This document shows positions 27,936 through 36,685 of a DNA stretch of 64,000 nucleotides, piece by piece. Position 1 is the first letter of the stretch. The number at the start of each line of letters is the position of its first letter. The position numbers and the translations under genes were made by a program. Where the stretch lies: contig JASGIS010000001.1 of NCBI GenBank assembly GCA_047601745.1, positions 6,572,001 through 6,636,000 on the forward strand, given 5' to 3'. The notes under the pieces were generated by a model, which did not search any database, was not told where the DNA came from, and saw only the letters and a program-made list of their open reading frames with translations. The DNA comes from JAKPAM01 sp047601745 (lineage in GTDB: Bacteria; Pseudomonadota; Gammaproteobacteria; Burkholderiales; Burkholderiaceae_E).

Positions 27936-29903
27936 ATGACGGACTGGATGACCGAAACCCGGCGCGCGGGGCTGCGCGCGATCTGCGATACCGTGGTGCC
28001 GGCGATCCCGCGCGCCGACGACCCCGACGGCTTCTGGGCGCGCAAGGCCAGCGACGTCGGCGCCGACGAGGCGATCGTCGCCGCGCTGGCCGACATGCCG
28101 GCCGAGGCGCGCGAAGGCTTGCTGGGCCTGGTCGACGGGCTGGTCGCGCAGGGCATCATCGGCGCCTCGCAGTTGTCGCGCGAGCAGATCCTGTCGCGCA
28201 CCGCGCTGTTCGGTCCGGCCGCGGCGTTCGGCGTCGGCTCGCTCAGCGGGCTGGTGCGCCTGATGGCCTACGGCCTGCCCGACGCCAACGGGCAGAACCC
28301 GTTCTGGAAGCGGTTCGGCTATCCGGGCCCGGTCAGCGCGCCGCCGTCGACGCCGAAACCGATCCGGCCGCTGGTGCCGCGCGACGGCGCGACGATCAAC
28401 GCCGACGCGGTGGTGGTCGGCTCGGGCTCGGGCGGCGGCGTGGTGGCGGGCAAGCTGGCCGCGGCCGGGCTGAAGGTGGTCGTGCTCGAGGCGGGCGGCT
28501 ATTTCAACGAAGCCGACTTCAACCAGTTGGAGCTCTGGGGCTACAAGAACCTGTACTGGCGCGGCGGCCCGACGCCGGCGGCCGACCTGAACATCTCGTT
28601 GATGGCCGGCGCCACGCTGGGCGGCGGCAGCACCGTCAACTGGAGCAACTGCCTGCGCACGCGCCCCTGGGTCCGTGACGAATGGGCGCGCGAGCATGGC
28701 GTCGAAGGCGTCGACGGCCCCGACTTCGATCGCCACCTCGACGCGGTCTGCGCGCGCATCGGCGTCAACGACCGCTGCTCGGAGTTCAACGGCCCGAACC
28801 AGCGCATCGAAGACGGCGCGGCGCGATTGGGCTGGTCGTTCAAGCGTCTGCTGCGCAACGCCGATCCGACGACCTACGATCCGGCCAGCGCCGGCTACAT
28901 GGGATTCGGCGACCAGTCCGGCTCGAAGCTGGGCACGATGAAGACCTGGCTGCAGGACGCGTTCGACGCCGGCGCCGACATCATCGTGCGCTGCCGCGCC
29001 GACAGGGTGCTGGTCGAAGGCGGGCGCGCCGCCGGCGTGACGGCGGCCTACAACGATCCGGCGACCGGCGCGAGCGCCAGGCTGACGGTCCGCGCACCGC
29101 GGGTCGTCGTCGCCTGCGGCTCGCTCGAATCGCCGGCGCTGCTGCTGCGCTCGGGCATCGGCGGCCCGGCCGTCGGCAGGTATCTGCGATTGCATCCGTG
29201 CACCGCGATCGCCGCCATCTATCCGGGTCCGCAGGATGCCTGGTGGGCCGCGCCGATGACCGCGATGATCGACGAGTTCGAGCGTCCGGGCGGCGATTAC
29301 GGCTTCCTGATCCAGGCGCCGCATTGCTCGGTGGGCACCGGTGCGGCGCTGCTGCCGTTCACGACGGCGGCCGAGCACAAGGAAGCGATGAGCCATTACC
29401 GCAACACCGCCACGTCGATCGGGCTGACGCGCGACCACGGCCACGGCCGGGTCGCGATCGACGCCCGCGGCGAGGCATTGCCGACCTACTCGGTCACCGA
29501 CCCGGTCGACGTCGCCAACCTGTACCTGGGCATGCAGGCGCAGGTACGCATGCACGCGGCGGCCGGCGCCATCAAGGTCGGCGTGCTGGCCGCCGGCGCG
29601 CCCGCCTGGCGCTGGGGCGACGATCTCGACGCCTTCGTCGCCCGGCTGCGCGACCTGCCGTTGCGCTTCGGCGGCGTCAGCCTGTTCTGCGCGCACCAGA
29701 TGGGCACCTGCCGCCTGGGCAAGGATCCGATACAGAGCGTGGCCGGCCCGTTCGGCGAACTGCACGATACGCCCGGGGTATGGATCGGCGACGCCAGCGC
29801 GTTCCCGACCTCGTCCGGCACCAACCCGATGATTTCGACGATGGCGCTGGCCCACCGCACCGCCGAGGCCTTGATCGCGGCCGCCGGCGCCCCTCGCACC
29901 TGA
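27936..29903 (+). CDS. GMC-family FAD-dependent alcohol oxidoreductase (long-chain alcohol oxidase-like)
   Basis: A 655-residue flavoprotein. The N-terminal 130 residues (TRRAGLRAICDTVVPAIP) are helical and resemble the gluconate dehydrogenase subunit-3-like lead domain seen in long-chain alcohol oxidases. The FAD site VVVGSGSGGGVVAGKL is near residue 155 and is followed by VVVLEAGGY. The GMC signature is GATLGGGSTVNWSNCLR. The C-terminal catalytic region has FCAHQMGTCRLGKDP and GDASAFPTSSGTNPM. CAGGAG precedes the ATG by 5 bp. It should oxidise an alcohol to an aldehyde, which the next gene's ALDH can take to the acid. Confidence 0.9.
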   Translation: MTDWMTETRRAGLRAICDTVVPAIPRADDPDGFWARKASDVGADEAIVAALADMPAEAREGLLGLVDGLVAQGIIGASQLSREQILSRTALFGPAAAFGVGSLSGLVRLMAYGLPDANGQNPFWKRFGYPGPVSAPPSTPKPIRPLVPRDGATINADAVVVGSGSGGGVVAGKLAAAGLKVVVLEAGGYFNEADFNQLELWGYKNLYWRGGPTPAADLNISLMAGATLGGGSTVNWSNCLRTRPWVRDEWAREHGVEGVDGPDFDRHLDAVCARIGVNDRCSEFNGPNQRIEDGAARLGWSFKRLLRNADPTTYDPASAGYMGFGDQSGSKLGTMKTWLQDAFDAGADIIVRCRADRVLVEGGRAAGVTAAYNDPATGASARLTVRAPRVVVACGSLESPALLLRSGIGGPAVGRYLRLHPCTAIAAIYPGPQDAWWAAPMTAMIDEFERPGGDYGFLIQAPHCSVGTGAALLPFTTAAEHKEAMSHYRNTATSIGLTRDHGHGRVAIDARGEALPTYSVTDPVDVANLYLGMQAQVRMHAAAGAIKVGVLAAGAPAWRWGDDLDAFVARLRDLPLRFGGVSLFCAHQMGTCRLGKDPIQSVAGPFGELHDTPGVWIGDASAFPTSSGTNPMISTMALAHRTAEALIAAAGAPRT

Positions 29904-29917
29904 TGGAGACACCGACC

Positions 29918-31363
29918 ATGACCGCAACGAACGCCGTTCCGGCACACGACAAGTTCTACATCGGCGGCGAATGGGTCGCGCCCGCGCCCGGCCATGCGCT
30001 GCACGAGGTCGTCAACGCATCCACCGAAGAAGTCATCGCTCGCGTTCCGCTGGGCTCGGCACCCGACCTGGACCGCGCGGTGGACGCCGCCCGTCGGGGC
30101 TTCGATGTCTGGTCGCGATCCGATCTGAAAACCCGCGCCGAAGCGCTGGAAGCCATCCACGCCAGGCTGGCCGAACGCGCGGGCGAGATCGCCGCGCTGG
30201 TCTCGCGCGAGATGGGCATGCCGCTGTCGGTATCGCAGTTGATCCAGGCCGGCCTGCCCGCCTGGTCGTTCGGCACGATGGCGCGGCTGGTGCACGACTT
30301 CCCGTGGCAAGAAGAGATCGGCAACTCGCTGGTCGTTCGCGAGCCGATCGGCGTGGTCGGCGCGATCACGCCGTGGAATTACCCGCTGCACCAGATCGCC
30401 GCCAAGGTCGCGCCGGCGCTGGCGGCCGGTTGCGCGGTCGTGCTCAAGCCCAGCGAAGTGGCGCCGCTGTCGGCCTTCGTGCTGGCCCAGATCATCGACT
30501 CGGTCGGCCTGCCGGCCGGCGTGTTCAACCTGGTCACCGGCACCGGCCCGGTGATCGGCGAAGCGCTCGCCTCGCATCCCGGCGTCGACATGATCTCGCT
30601 GACCGGATCGACGCGCGCCGGCAGGCGGGTCGGCGAACTGGCGTCGCAGACGATCAAGCGCGTTTCGCTGGAGCTCGGCGGCAAGTCGGCCAACCTCATC
30701 CTGGACGACGTCGGCGACGCGCTGCAGGCCGCCGTCGTCGACGGCATCCAGAAGTGTTTGCTGAACTCCGGCCAGACCTGCACGGCCTTCACCCGCATGC
30801 TGGTCCCGCGCGCGCGGCTGGCCGAGGTCGAGGCGATCGCCCAATTCGCGGCCGAAGCCGCCAAGCTCGGCGATCCGTTCGACCCGGCCACGCAACTGGG
30901 GCCGATGGTGACGCGCGCGCACCGCGAAACGGTGCGCCGCTACATCCGCCAGGGCATCGAAGAAGGCGCGCGGCTGGTCTGCGGCGGACCCGAACCGGTC
31001 GAAGGGCTGGACAAGGGCTGGTTCGTCAAGCCCACGGTGTTCTCCGACGTGACGCCGGGCATGACGATCGAACAGGAAGAGATCTTCGGCCCGGTGCTGT
31101 GCCTCATCCCCTACGACGACGAGGACGAAGCGATCCGCATCGCCAACGGCACGATCTACGGACTGTCCGGCGGCGTCTGGAGCAGCGACCCCGAACGCGC
31201 CGAACGGGTAGCGCGGCGCCTGCGCACCGGCATGGTCGACATCAACGGCGGGACCTTCAACCCGATGCAGCCGTTCGGCGGCTACAAGCAGTCCGGCAAC
31301 GGCCGCGAACTGGGCGTGCATGGGCTGGCCGAGTTCACCGAGGTCAAGGCGATGCAGCGCTGA
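29918..31363 (+). CDS. Aldehyde dehydrogenase (NAD(P)+)
   Basis: A 481-residue ALDH-superfamily enzyme. ITPWNYPLHQIAAKVAPALAAG carries the substrate-channel Asn. The cofactor loop is LTGSTRAGRR, the general base Glu is in LELGGKSANLI and the catalytic Cys in NSGQTCTAFTR. EEIFGPVLCLIPY and FGGYKQSGNGRELG are also present. GGAG at 29906 favours ATG 29918; ATG 29903 overlaps the GMC stop and would add five residues. It completes oxidation of the aldehyde from the upstream GMC enzyme. Confidence 0.94.
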   Translation: MTATNAVPAHDKFYIGGEWVAPAPGHALHEVVNASTEEVIARVPLGSAPDLDRAVDAARRGFDVWSRSDLKTRAEALEAIHARLAERAGEIAALVSREMGMPLSVSQLIQAGLPAWSFGTMARLVHDFPWQEEIGNSLVVREPIGVVGAITPWNYPLHQIAAKVAPALAAGCAVVLKPSEVAPLSAFVLAQIIDSVGLPAGVFNLVTGTGPVIGEALASHPGVDMISLTGSTRAGRRVGELASQTIKRVSLELGGKSANLILDDVGDALQAAVVDGIQKCLLNSGQTCTAFTRMLVPRARLAEVEAIAQFAAEAAKLGDPFDPATQLGPMVTRAHRETVRRYIRQGIEEGARLVCGGPEPVEGLDKGWFVKPTVFSDVTPGMTIEQEEIFGPVLCLIPYDDEDEAIRIANGTIYGLSGGVWSSDPERAERVARRLRTGMVDINGGTFNPMQPFGGYKQSGNGRELGVHGLAEFTEVKAMQR

Positions 31364-31453
31364 GGCGCCGCGCGTGCCGCCCGCACCGCCGGCGCGGGCG
31401 GGCCGATGCGATGATTACGAGTCGTTTCAGCGCCGCGGAGTGCGAAGACCTTC

Positions 31454-32101
31454 ATGCAGCACGTTCTCGTCTATTCGGATTCACTGTCCTGGGGCATCAT
31501 TCCGACCACTCGCCAGCGGCTGCCCTTCGACCAACGCTGGCCGGGCGTGATGGAGAATCTGCTCGCCGTTTCCGGCCGAAGAGTCCGCGTCATCGAGGAT
31601 TGCCTGAACGGCCGTCGCACCGTATGGGACGACCCGTACAAGCCCGGCAGAAACGGCCTCGCCGGCCTGGCGCAGCGCATCGAGATCCATTCTCCGTTAT
31701 CGCTCGTCGTGCTCATGCTTGGAACCAATGACTTCCAATCGATGCACGAGCACAACGCCTGGCACTCCTCGCAAGGCATTGCCGCGCTGATTGCCGCGAT
31801 TCGCGGCGCGCCGATCGAACCAGGCATGCCGGTCCCGCCGATCCTGGTCGTTGCGCCGCCGCCGATCCGCACGCCGAAAGGGCCGATCGCGCCCAAATTC
31901 GCCGGCGGCGAGAACAAGTGCGTCGGCTTGGCGGCGGCCTACGAGACGGTCTGCCACGAGATGGGCTGCCACTTCTTCGACTCGAGCCGTGTCATCACGT
32001 CGAGCGTCGTTGATGGCGTGCATCTGGACGCCGCGCAGCACATGACCTTGGGTAAGGCGCTGGCCGATACCGTTGCGCCCTTGTTGCGGGGTGAGACCTG
32101 A
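31454..32101 (+). CDS. SGNH/GDSL hydrolase (arylesterase/perhydrolase-like)
   Basis: A 215-residue serine esterase. Block I reads YSDSLSWG with the presumed nucleophile Ser10, where most relatives have GDSLTWG. LNGRRTVWDDP, VLMLGTNDFQ (block III) and VVDGVHLDAAQH (catalytic Asp and His) agree with the arylesterase group that includes the mycobacterial Act perhydrolase. No signal peptide is seen, so it is probably cytoplasmic. It is 90 bp after the ALDH gene and may be a separate unit. The Gly-to-Ser change next to the nucleophile region is uncommon. Confidence 0.85.
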   Translation: MQHVLVYSDSLSWGIIPTTRQRLPFDQRWPGVMENLLAVSGRRVRVIEDCLNGRRTVWDDPYKPGRNGLAGLAQRIEIHSPLSLVVLMLGTNDFQSMHEHNAWHSSQGIAALIAAIRGAPIEPGMPVPPILVVAPPPIRTPKGPIAPKFAGGENKCVGLAAAYETVCHEMGCHFFDSSRVITSSVVDGVHLDAAQHMTLGKALADTVAPLLRGET

Positions 32102-32435
32102 TCGGTCGCCAGCGATGCCGGGAAGGCCGGCTCGAAGCTCGATCTGCTCTCCGACGTCTCCCCATAGGCCGGATGGGTCCGCGAAGCCGAAGCGGCGTCG
32201 ACAAGGCTCGTCGAGCGGCTCCGGCTCCGACGTGAGCGAGCCTTACCCACCATGGGCGAGGCTCGTTCCCGCTCATCTGCGTTCAGCACCAAGACCGGGA
32301 TGTCGCCGCGCGACTGGCACCATCCACCGAACGACTGGACGGCGCTGCTGGACGAAGTGAGAGGACCGTTCCAACTATCGAAACGCCCGCTTGAAAACAC
32401 TGGGCGGTCATCGCTGCGCTGACCTACAGTGGTGC
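32102..32435 (+). other. Non-coding or decayed stretch with a hairpin
   Basis: No convincing gene is seen in these 334 bp. A hairpin with arms CGAGCCT (32237-32243) and AGGCTCG (32259-32265) encloses CCC/GGG and could form in RNA, but no T-run follows. A 40-codon frame from ATG 32300 (MSPRDWHHPPNDWTALLDEV) looks protein-like at its start, lacks a clear ribosome-binding site and may be a remnant. The promoter of the IclR-type gene should lie near the right end. Confidence 0.4.
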
Positions 32436-33245
32436 ATGGTTCATAAGCTCCGTCACCAGAGTGATGTCACCAGTGTTCGCGAGGGTGATCCGAACTTCTC
32501 GGGCACGCTGGCGAAGGGCTTGATGATTCTGCAGGCATTCTCGCGGGAACCTCGACCCTACGCCAATAGCGAGTTGGCCGCGATGCTGGGGCTGTCGCGG
32601 CCCACGGTCTCGCGACTGTGCCGAACGCTGCTGGCGCTTGGTTATCTCGAACGCGACGCACGCGCTGATCGGTATCTGATGGGTCCGGCGGCTGTGGCGC
32701 TGGGCTATCCGTACATCGTCTCAATCGATCTGCGTGCGCAGGCCCGACCGGCCATGCAGGCGCTGGCCAACGATGTGCGTGGCGCCGTGTCGATCGGCGT
32801 GGTGCTGGGGCTGGACGTGGTTTATGTCGAGACCTGTGCGTGGCAGCGAGGCACGCTGGCGCGGCCCGACGTCGGTGCGGTGCGCGGCGTGGCCGAAATG
32901 GCGATGGGCCGCGCCTGGCTGTTCACGCTGGACGCCGCAAAGCGCGCCGAAGTGCTAAGGCAGATAGAAACTCAGCGCCCCGACGAAATGACCCGCTGTG
33001 CATCCGGCATCGATGAGTCGCTCGCGACACAGGCCCGCCTGGGCTTCGCAGTGAACTACGGCGACGCGTTCCACGGGGAGTACGGCGTGGCGGTGTGCTC
33101 GCGCATTCAGCATGGCTCGCGCTCCCTGATCTTCAACTGCGCCATCTCTCCTTCAAGGACGGAGCCCGATGAGCTGCGCAACACCATCGGGCCCAGATTG
33201 GTGGAGATGGTGCAGCGCTGCGAGCGAGCGACGCGGCTTCGTTGA
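32436..33245 (+). CDS. IclR-family transcriptional regulator
   Basis: A 269-residue regulator. The N-terminal winged HTH includes LAKGLMILQAFSREPRPYANSELAAMLGLSRPTVSRLCRTLL (shown in part: NSELAAMLGLSRPTVSRLC). The C-terminal effector domain has YVETCAWQRG, GVAEMAMGRAWL and GYGDAF-like NYGDAFHGEYGVAVCSRI. The ATG at 32436 is chosen over an upstream TTG. It is followed closely by a DUF1254 gene and a Bug binding-protein gene on the same strand, which are likely targets. Confidence 0.9.
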   Translation: MVHKLRHQSDVTSVREGDPNFSGTLAKGLMILQAFSREPRPYANSELAAMLGLSRPTVSRLCRTLLALGYLERDARADRYLMGPAAVALGYPYIVSIDLRAQARPAMQALANDVRGAVSIGVVLGLDVVYVETCAWQRGTLARPDVGAVRGVAEMAMGRAWLFTLDAAKRAEVLRQIETQRPDEMTRCASGIDESLATQARLGFAVNYGDAFHGEYGVAVCSRIQHGSRSLIFNCAISPSRTEPDELRNTIGPRLVEMVQRCERATRLR

Positions 33246-33436
33246 TTTCCCGCTGCCCCGAGAAAACGACCTTTCGTTATCGGAGACGACCGCATGATTC
33301 CAGACCCTCTTTTTCGTTGGGCCCACGCCCGGACAAGCTCGAATTCAACCTCATGATGGTAACGGTCGACGGCGAGGCCGCCGCCGACGCCATCGTGAAA
33401 CGGCAGCTACCGCCTGCCCCCGCTGGAGCGCATCGC

Positions 33437-34708
33437 ATGACCACTTCGACCACCATCCACCAGGCCGTCATCCACACGCTGCCGCTGTTCGAGATGATGC
33501 GCATGCGCGCCGCCACCGCGCCGCGCAAGCACCCGCAGCATGGCTTCGCGGGGAACGACACGGCCTCCCCGCTGCGCTGGGCCAACACCTTCACCTACTC
33601 CCGGCGCCTGCTCACACCCGCCGACCGCGAAGTGGTCTCGCCCAACAACGATACGGTCTACATCAATACCTGGCTCGATCTGTCCGACGGCCCGGTGATC
33701 ATCGAAGCGCCCGACATGGGCACGCGCTACTGGACGCTGGGCTTCCTGGACATGTGGACCAACCCCTTCGCCTACGCCGGCCGCCGCACCACGGGCAACC
33801 GCGCGCAGCGCCTGTTCGTGCACGGGCCGCAATGGCAGGGCCAGGTACCCGAGGGCATGGTGGCCATCGCCGCGCCCGGCCAGGACCTGTGGATCATCGG
33901 CCGCGTGCTGGTCGACCCCGATGACGAGGATCTGGCGCGCGTCGCCGCATTGCAGCAGCAGTTCGCCATACTGCGGGCCAGCGACATGCAGCCTGCCGCA
34001 CGCCGGATCGACGTCGCCATGAACGGCCGCAAGACCGACACGCCCGATGCCGCCGAATACCGCGCCATCGTCGAAGCCGCCTGGGCGCGCAACCCTGCGC
34101 CCCAGGACGACGACGTCGCTCTGCCCCTGTGGCGCGATGCCATCGCGGCGGGAGACGCCGCCTTGCAGCAGGCGCTGGCCGAGGTCTGCGGCGAACTGCG
34201 CCGGAGCGCGCAGGCCTCCGACCTGGGCGGCGGCTGGAGCGTGCCCGTCACCATACGCACCCACTGGGGTAAGCAGATCGCCCTGCGCGCCCGCGTCGCG
34301 CGTAACCTCATCGGCGCCCTGGGCATCGAGGAAGCGATGTATCCGGTGGCGGAGGTCGATGCCCAGGGCCGGGCCCTGGACGGCGCGCACCGCTACGAAC
34401 TGCGCTTCGCGCCCGACGCGGCGCCGCAGGTGGACGCCTTCTGGTCACTCACCCTGTACCGCAAGTCCGACTGCCTGCTGGTCGACAACCCCATCGACCG
34501 CTACTCGATCGGCGATCGCACGCCCGGCCTGCGTTGGGAACCGGACGGGAGCCTGCGCATCACCATCCAGCACGAGCAGCCCGACGACATCAGCAACTGG
34601 CTGCCCGCGCCGCGCGAACCGTTCTACCTGACGCTGCGCCTGTACCAGCCGCGCCAGGCCCACCTCGAGTTCAGCTTCGACTATCCGCCGGTGAGGCGGC
34701 TCGACTGA
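33437..34708 (+). CDS. DUF1254/DUF1214-domain protein
   Basis: A 423-residue protein. The N-terminal half has the DUF1254 pattern (FTYSRRLLTPADREVVSPNNDTVYINTWLDLS, shown in part: REVVSPNNDTVYINTWLD; then RYWTLGFLDMWTNPFAYAG). The C-terminal half has DUF1214 features (FWSLTLYRKSDCLLVDNPIDRY, then SLRITIQHEQP). The biochemical role of this family is poorly known. GGAG at 33425-33428 sits 8 bp before the ATG at 33437. The 191 bp between the IclR stop and this start contain only a 20-codon frame from 33295. No signal peptide is evident with this start. Confidence 0.85.
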   Translation: MTTSTTIHQAVIHTLPLFEMMRMRAATAPRKHPQHGFAGNDTASPLRWANTFTYSRRLLTPADREVVSPNNDTVYINTWLDLSDGPVIIEAPDMGTRYWTLGFLDMWTNPFAYAGRRTTGNRAQRLFVHGPQWQGQVPEGMVAIAAPGQDLWIIGRVLVDPDDEDLARVAALQQQFAILRASDMQPAARRIDVAMNGRKTDTPDAAEYRAIVEAAWARNPAPQDDDVALPLWRDAIAAGDAALQQALAEVCGELRRSAQASDLGGGWSVPVTIRTHWGKQIALRARVARNLIGALGIEEAMYPVAEVDAQGRALDGAHRYELRFAPDAAPQVDAFWSLTLYRKSDCLLVDNPIDRYSIGDRTPGLRWEPDGSLRITIQHEQPDDISNWLPAPREPFYLTLRLYQPRQAHLEFSFDYPPVRRLD

Positions 34709-34873
34709 TCCGGGTCGATCGAGGACCATGAGGAATGAGGAATGAAACGACGGGACTTGCCTGAGGTGGACTTCGTGGTCATGGCGGCGAACCCGAGGCT
34801 CCGGCAGTGAACCGAGGCGCTCGCCTGCGCGATGTGCCAAGTCGCACTCGGCATTCGAAGGAGACAGAACGAC

Positions 34874-35860
34874 ATGACGACTCGAAGAACCTTTATCACG
34901 CAGGCCACGGCCCTGTCATGCGGTTTCGCCTGGAGCTGCCGCGCGCAGGCGCAGACGCCTGCCTGGCCCCAGAGGACCGTGCGGCTGATCTCGCCCTATG
35001 GCGCGGGCGGCTCGAACGACATTTCGGCGCGCATCCTCGCCGAACAACTGGGCACGCGCCTGGGCCAGCAGTTCATCGTCGAGAACAAGCCGGGAGCGGG
35101 AACGCGCCTGGGCAACGAGCACGTCGCACACGCCGCTGCCGACGGCTACACGGTGCTTTACGCGGCGGCACCGTATGCCACCGTAGAAAGCCTGTACGGC
35201 AAGCTGAGCTATGACCCGCACAAGGACCTGAAGGCCGTCAGCCTCGCCGTCACGGCGCCGGTGTTCTTGATCGTCAACGCCGCTTCACCGTTCAAAAGCG
35301 TGGCCGACCTCGTGGCATACGGCAAGGCCGACAAGGAACGTGGGCTGACCTTCGCATCCCCCGGCAGCGGTTCGGGACCGCATCTGGCGGCCGAACTATT
35401 CTTCAAGGAAGCCGGCGTGAAAGGCCTGAATGTGCACTTTCGCGGCGACGCCACCGCGTACATGGAACTGCTGGCCGGCCGGGTGGACGCGACCATGACG
35501 GCCATCACCGCGGCACTGCCGCACATCCAGGCAGGCAAGCTGCGCGTACTCGGCGTGGCTTCGGAGCAGCGCACGCCGATCTACCCGGCAGCGCCGACGC
35601 TGTCGGAGCAAGGCTACGCCCACGTGATCGGCTACGGATGGTTCGGCTTCATGGTGCCAGCGGCAACGCCGCAGCACATCATCGACAGGCTGGCCACGGA
35701 GATCGAGGCCGTCATTGCCGACGCTTCGGTCAGGCAGAAGCTGATCGATATGGGATTGCAGCCGGTCGGCAACACTCCCGCCGAATTCACCGCGTTCGTG
35801 GCAACGGAAATGGCCCGCTGGGACAAGATCATCAAGCAGGCCGGCCTCAAGGGCGATTAG
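34874..35860 (+). CDS. Bug/TctC-family periplasmic solute-binding protein
   Basis: A 328-residue tripartite-tricarboxylate-type binding protein. The export signal contains TRRTFITQATALS, a twin-arginine-like start, and is cleaved near AQAQTPAWP. Family segments are VRLISPYGAGGSNDISARILAEQL, IVENKPGAGTRLGNEHVAHA, LTFASPGSGSGPHLAAELFF, LPHIQAGKLRVLGV and PTLSEQGYAHV. AAGGAG lies upstream of the ATG at 34874. No tctA/tctB membrane genes are nearby, as is usual for the many orphan Bug proteins of Burkholderiales. It may sense or bind a carboxylate for the neighbouring DUF1254/IclR unit. Confidence 0.92.
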   Translation: MTTRRTFITQATALSCGFAWSCRAQAQTPAWPQRTVRLISPYGAGGSNDISARILAEQLGTRLGQQFIVENKPGAGTRLGNEHVAHAAADGYTVLYAAAPYATVESLYGKLSYDPHKDLKAVSLAVTAPVFLIVNAASPFKSVADLVAYGKADKERGLTFASPGSGSGPHLAAELFFKEAGVKGLNVHFRGDATAYMELLAGRVDATMTAITAALPHIQAGKLRVLGVASEQRTPIYPAAPTLSEQGYAHVIGYGWFGFMVPAATPQHIIDRLATEIEAVIADASVRQKLIDMGLQPVGNTPAEFTAFVATEMARWDKIIKQAGLKGD

Positions 35861-36022
35861 CTTTGGCCGTCTGCCTGTACTCGGACGGAGTCACACCTGC
35901 CCACCGACGAAAGGCGCGGCGAAAGCCGGCCGCGTTGTCGAAACTGATCGCCGAGGCGATGTGCTATGTCGCGAGTCCGGTATCTCGCAGGTACTTCATG
36001 TGTGCGTCACACAGCAGTTTGA
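35847..36022 (-). pseudogene. AraC-type regulator, C-terminal fragment
   Basis: Read on the minus strand, this encodes LLCDAHMKYLRDTGLAT, a stop (TAG at 35964-35966), then HIASAISFDNAAGF and RRAFRRWAGVTPSEYRQTAK. This is the last helix-turn-helix of an AraC protein (compare the usual FSRAFRRWTGVSPSEYR). The N-terminal two-thirds are absent because the IS607-type element begins immediately upstream, at about 36021. The gene is therefore both truncated and nonsense-mutated. Its 3' end overlaps the end of the Bug gene on the other strand. Confidence 0.8.
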
Positions 36023-36058
36023 TATAAGTATCAACAAATCTATTCTATTGTCTCCAAA

Positions 36059-36685
36059 ATGGAGAGATACGTAAGCATAGGTGAAGCCGCCGCTGCCCTG
36101 GGCGTGTCCATCACAACGCTACGGCGCTGGGAGGCTTCCGGGCGACTACTGGCCGAGCATACGGCAGGTGGCCATCGACGCTACGACCTGGCCAAGCTAC
36201 GCCCGGAGATGTTTCGCGCCGCCGCCGAGGCAAGCCGGCGCACCGTGGCCTACGCCCGTGTTTCCAGCCATGACCAGAAGGACGACCTGGAGCGTCAGAA
36301 ACAGGTGCTGGAGCTTTACTGCGCTCGCCAGGGCTGGACGTTCGAGGTTGTGGCCGATCTGGGCTCGGGCATGAACTACAACAAGAAGGGGCTGCGCCGC
36401 CTGCTCGATGCCATCATCGACGGGCAGGTCGGACGGCTTGTCATCACCCACAAGGATCGGCTGCTGCGCTTCGGTGCGGAACTGGTGTTCGCCCTCCGCG
36501 AGGCCAAGAATGTCGAAGTCGTCATCCTCAACCAAGGCGAAGAGACGAGCTTCGAGGAGGACTTGGCCGAAGACGTGCTGGAGATCATCACCGTGTTCAG
36601 CGCCCGGCTTTACGGCTCGCGCAGCCGCAAGAACCAGAAGCTGCTCGACGGTGTTCGTCAGGCGGTAGAAGCATCGCAATGCTGA
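36059..36685 (+). CDS. tnpA: IS607 transposase TnpA (serine recombinase)
   Basis: A 208-residue protein with the IS607 domain order. A MerR-like DNA-binding domain is first (YVSIGEAAAALGVSITTLRRW, residues 4-24), followed by a serine recombinase catalytic domain from about residue 60. The nucleophile is in VAYARVSSHDQ and catalytic Arg residues in KDDLERQ and THKDRLLRFG. It catalyses excision and insertion of the element as a circle. It looks intact. Its 3' end overlaps the tnpB start by 7 bp. Confidence 0.92.
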   Translation: MERYVSIGEAAAALGVSITTLRRWEASGRLLAEHTAGGHRRYDLAKLRPEMFRAAAEASRRTVAYARVSSHDQKDDLERQKQVLELYCARQGWTFEVVADLGSGMNYNKKGLRRLLDAIIDGQVGRLVITHKDRLLRFGAELVFALREAKNVEVVILNQGEETSFEEDLAEDVLEIITVFSARLYGSRSRKNQKLLDGVRQAVEASQC

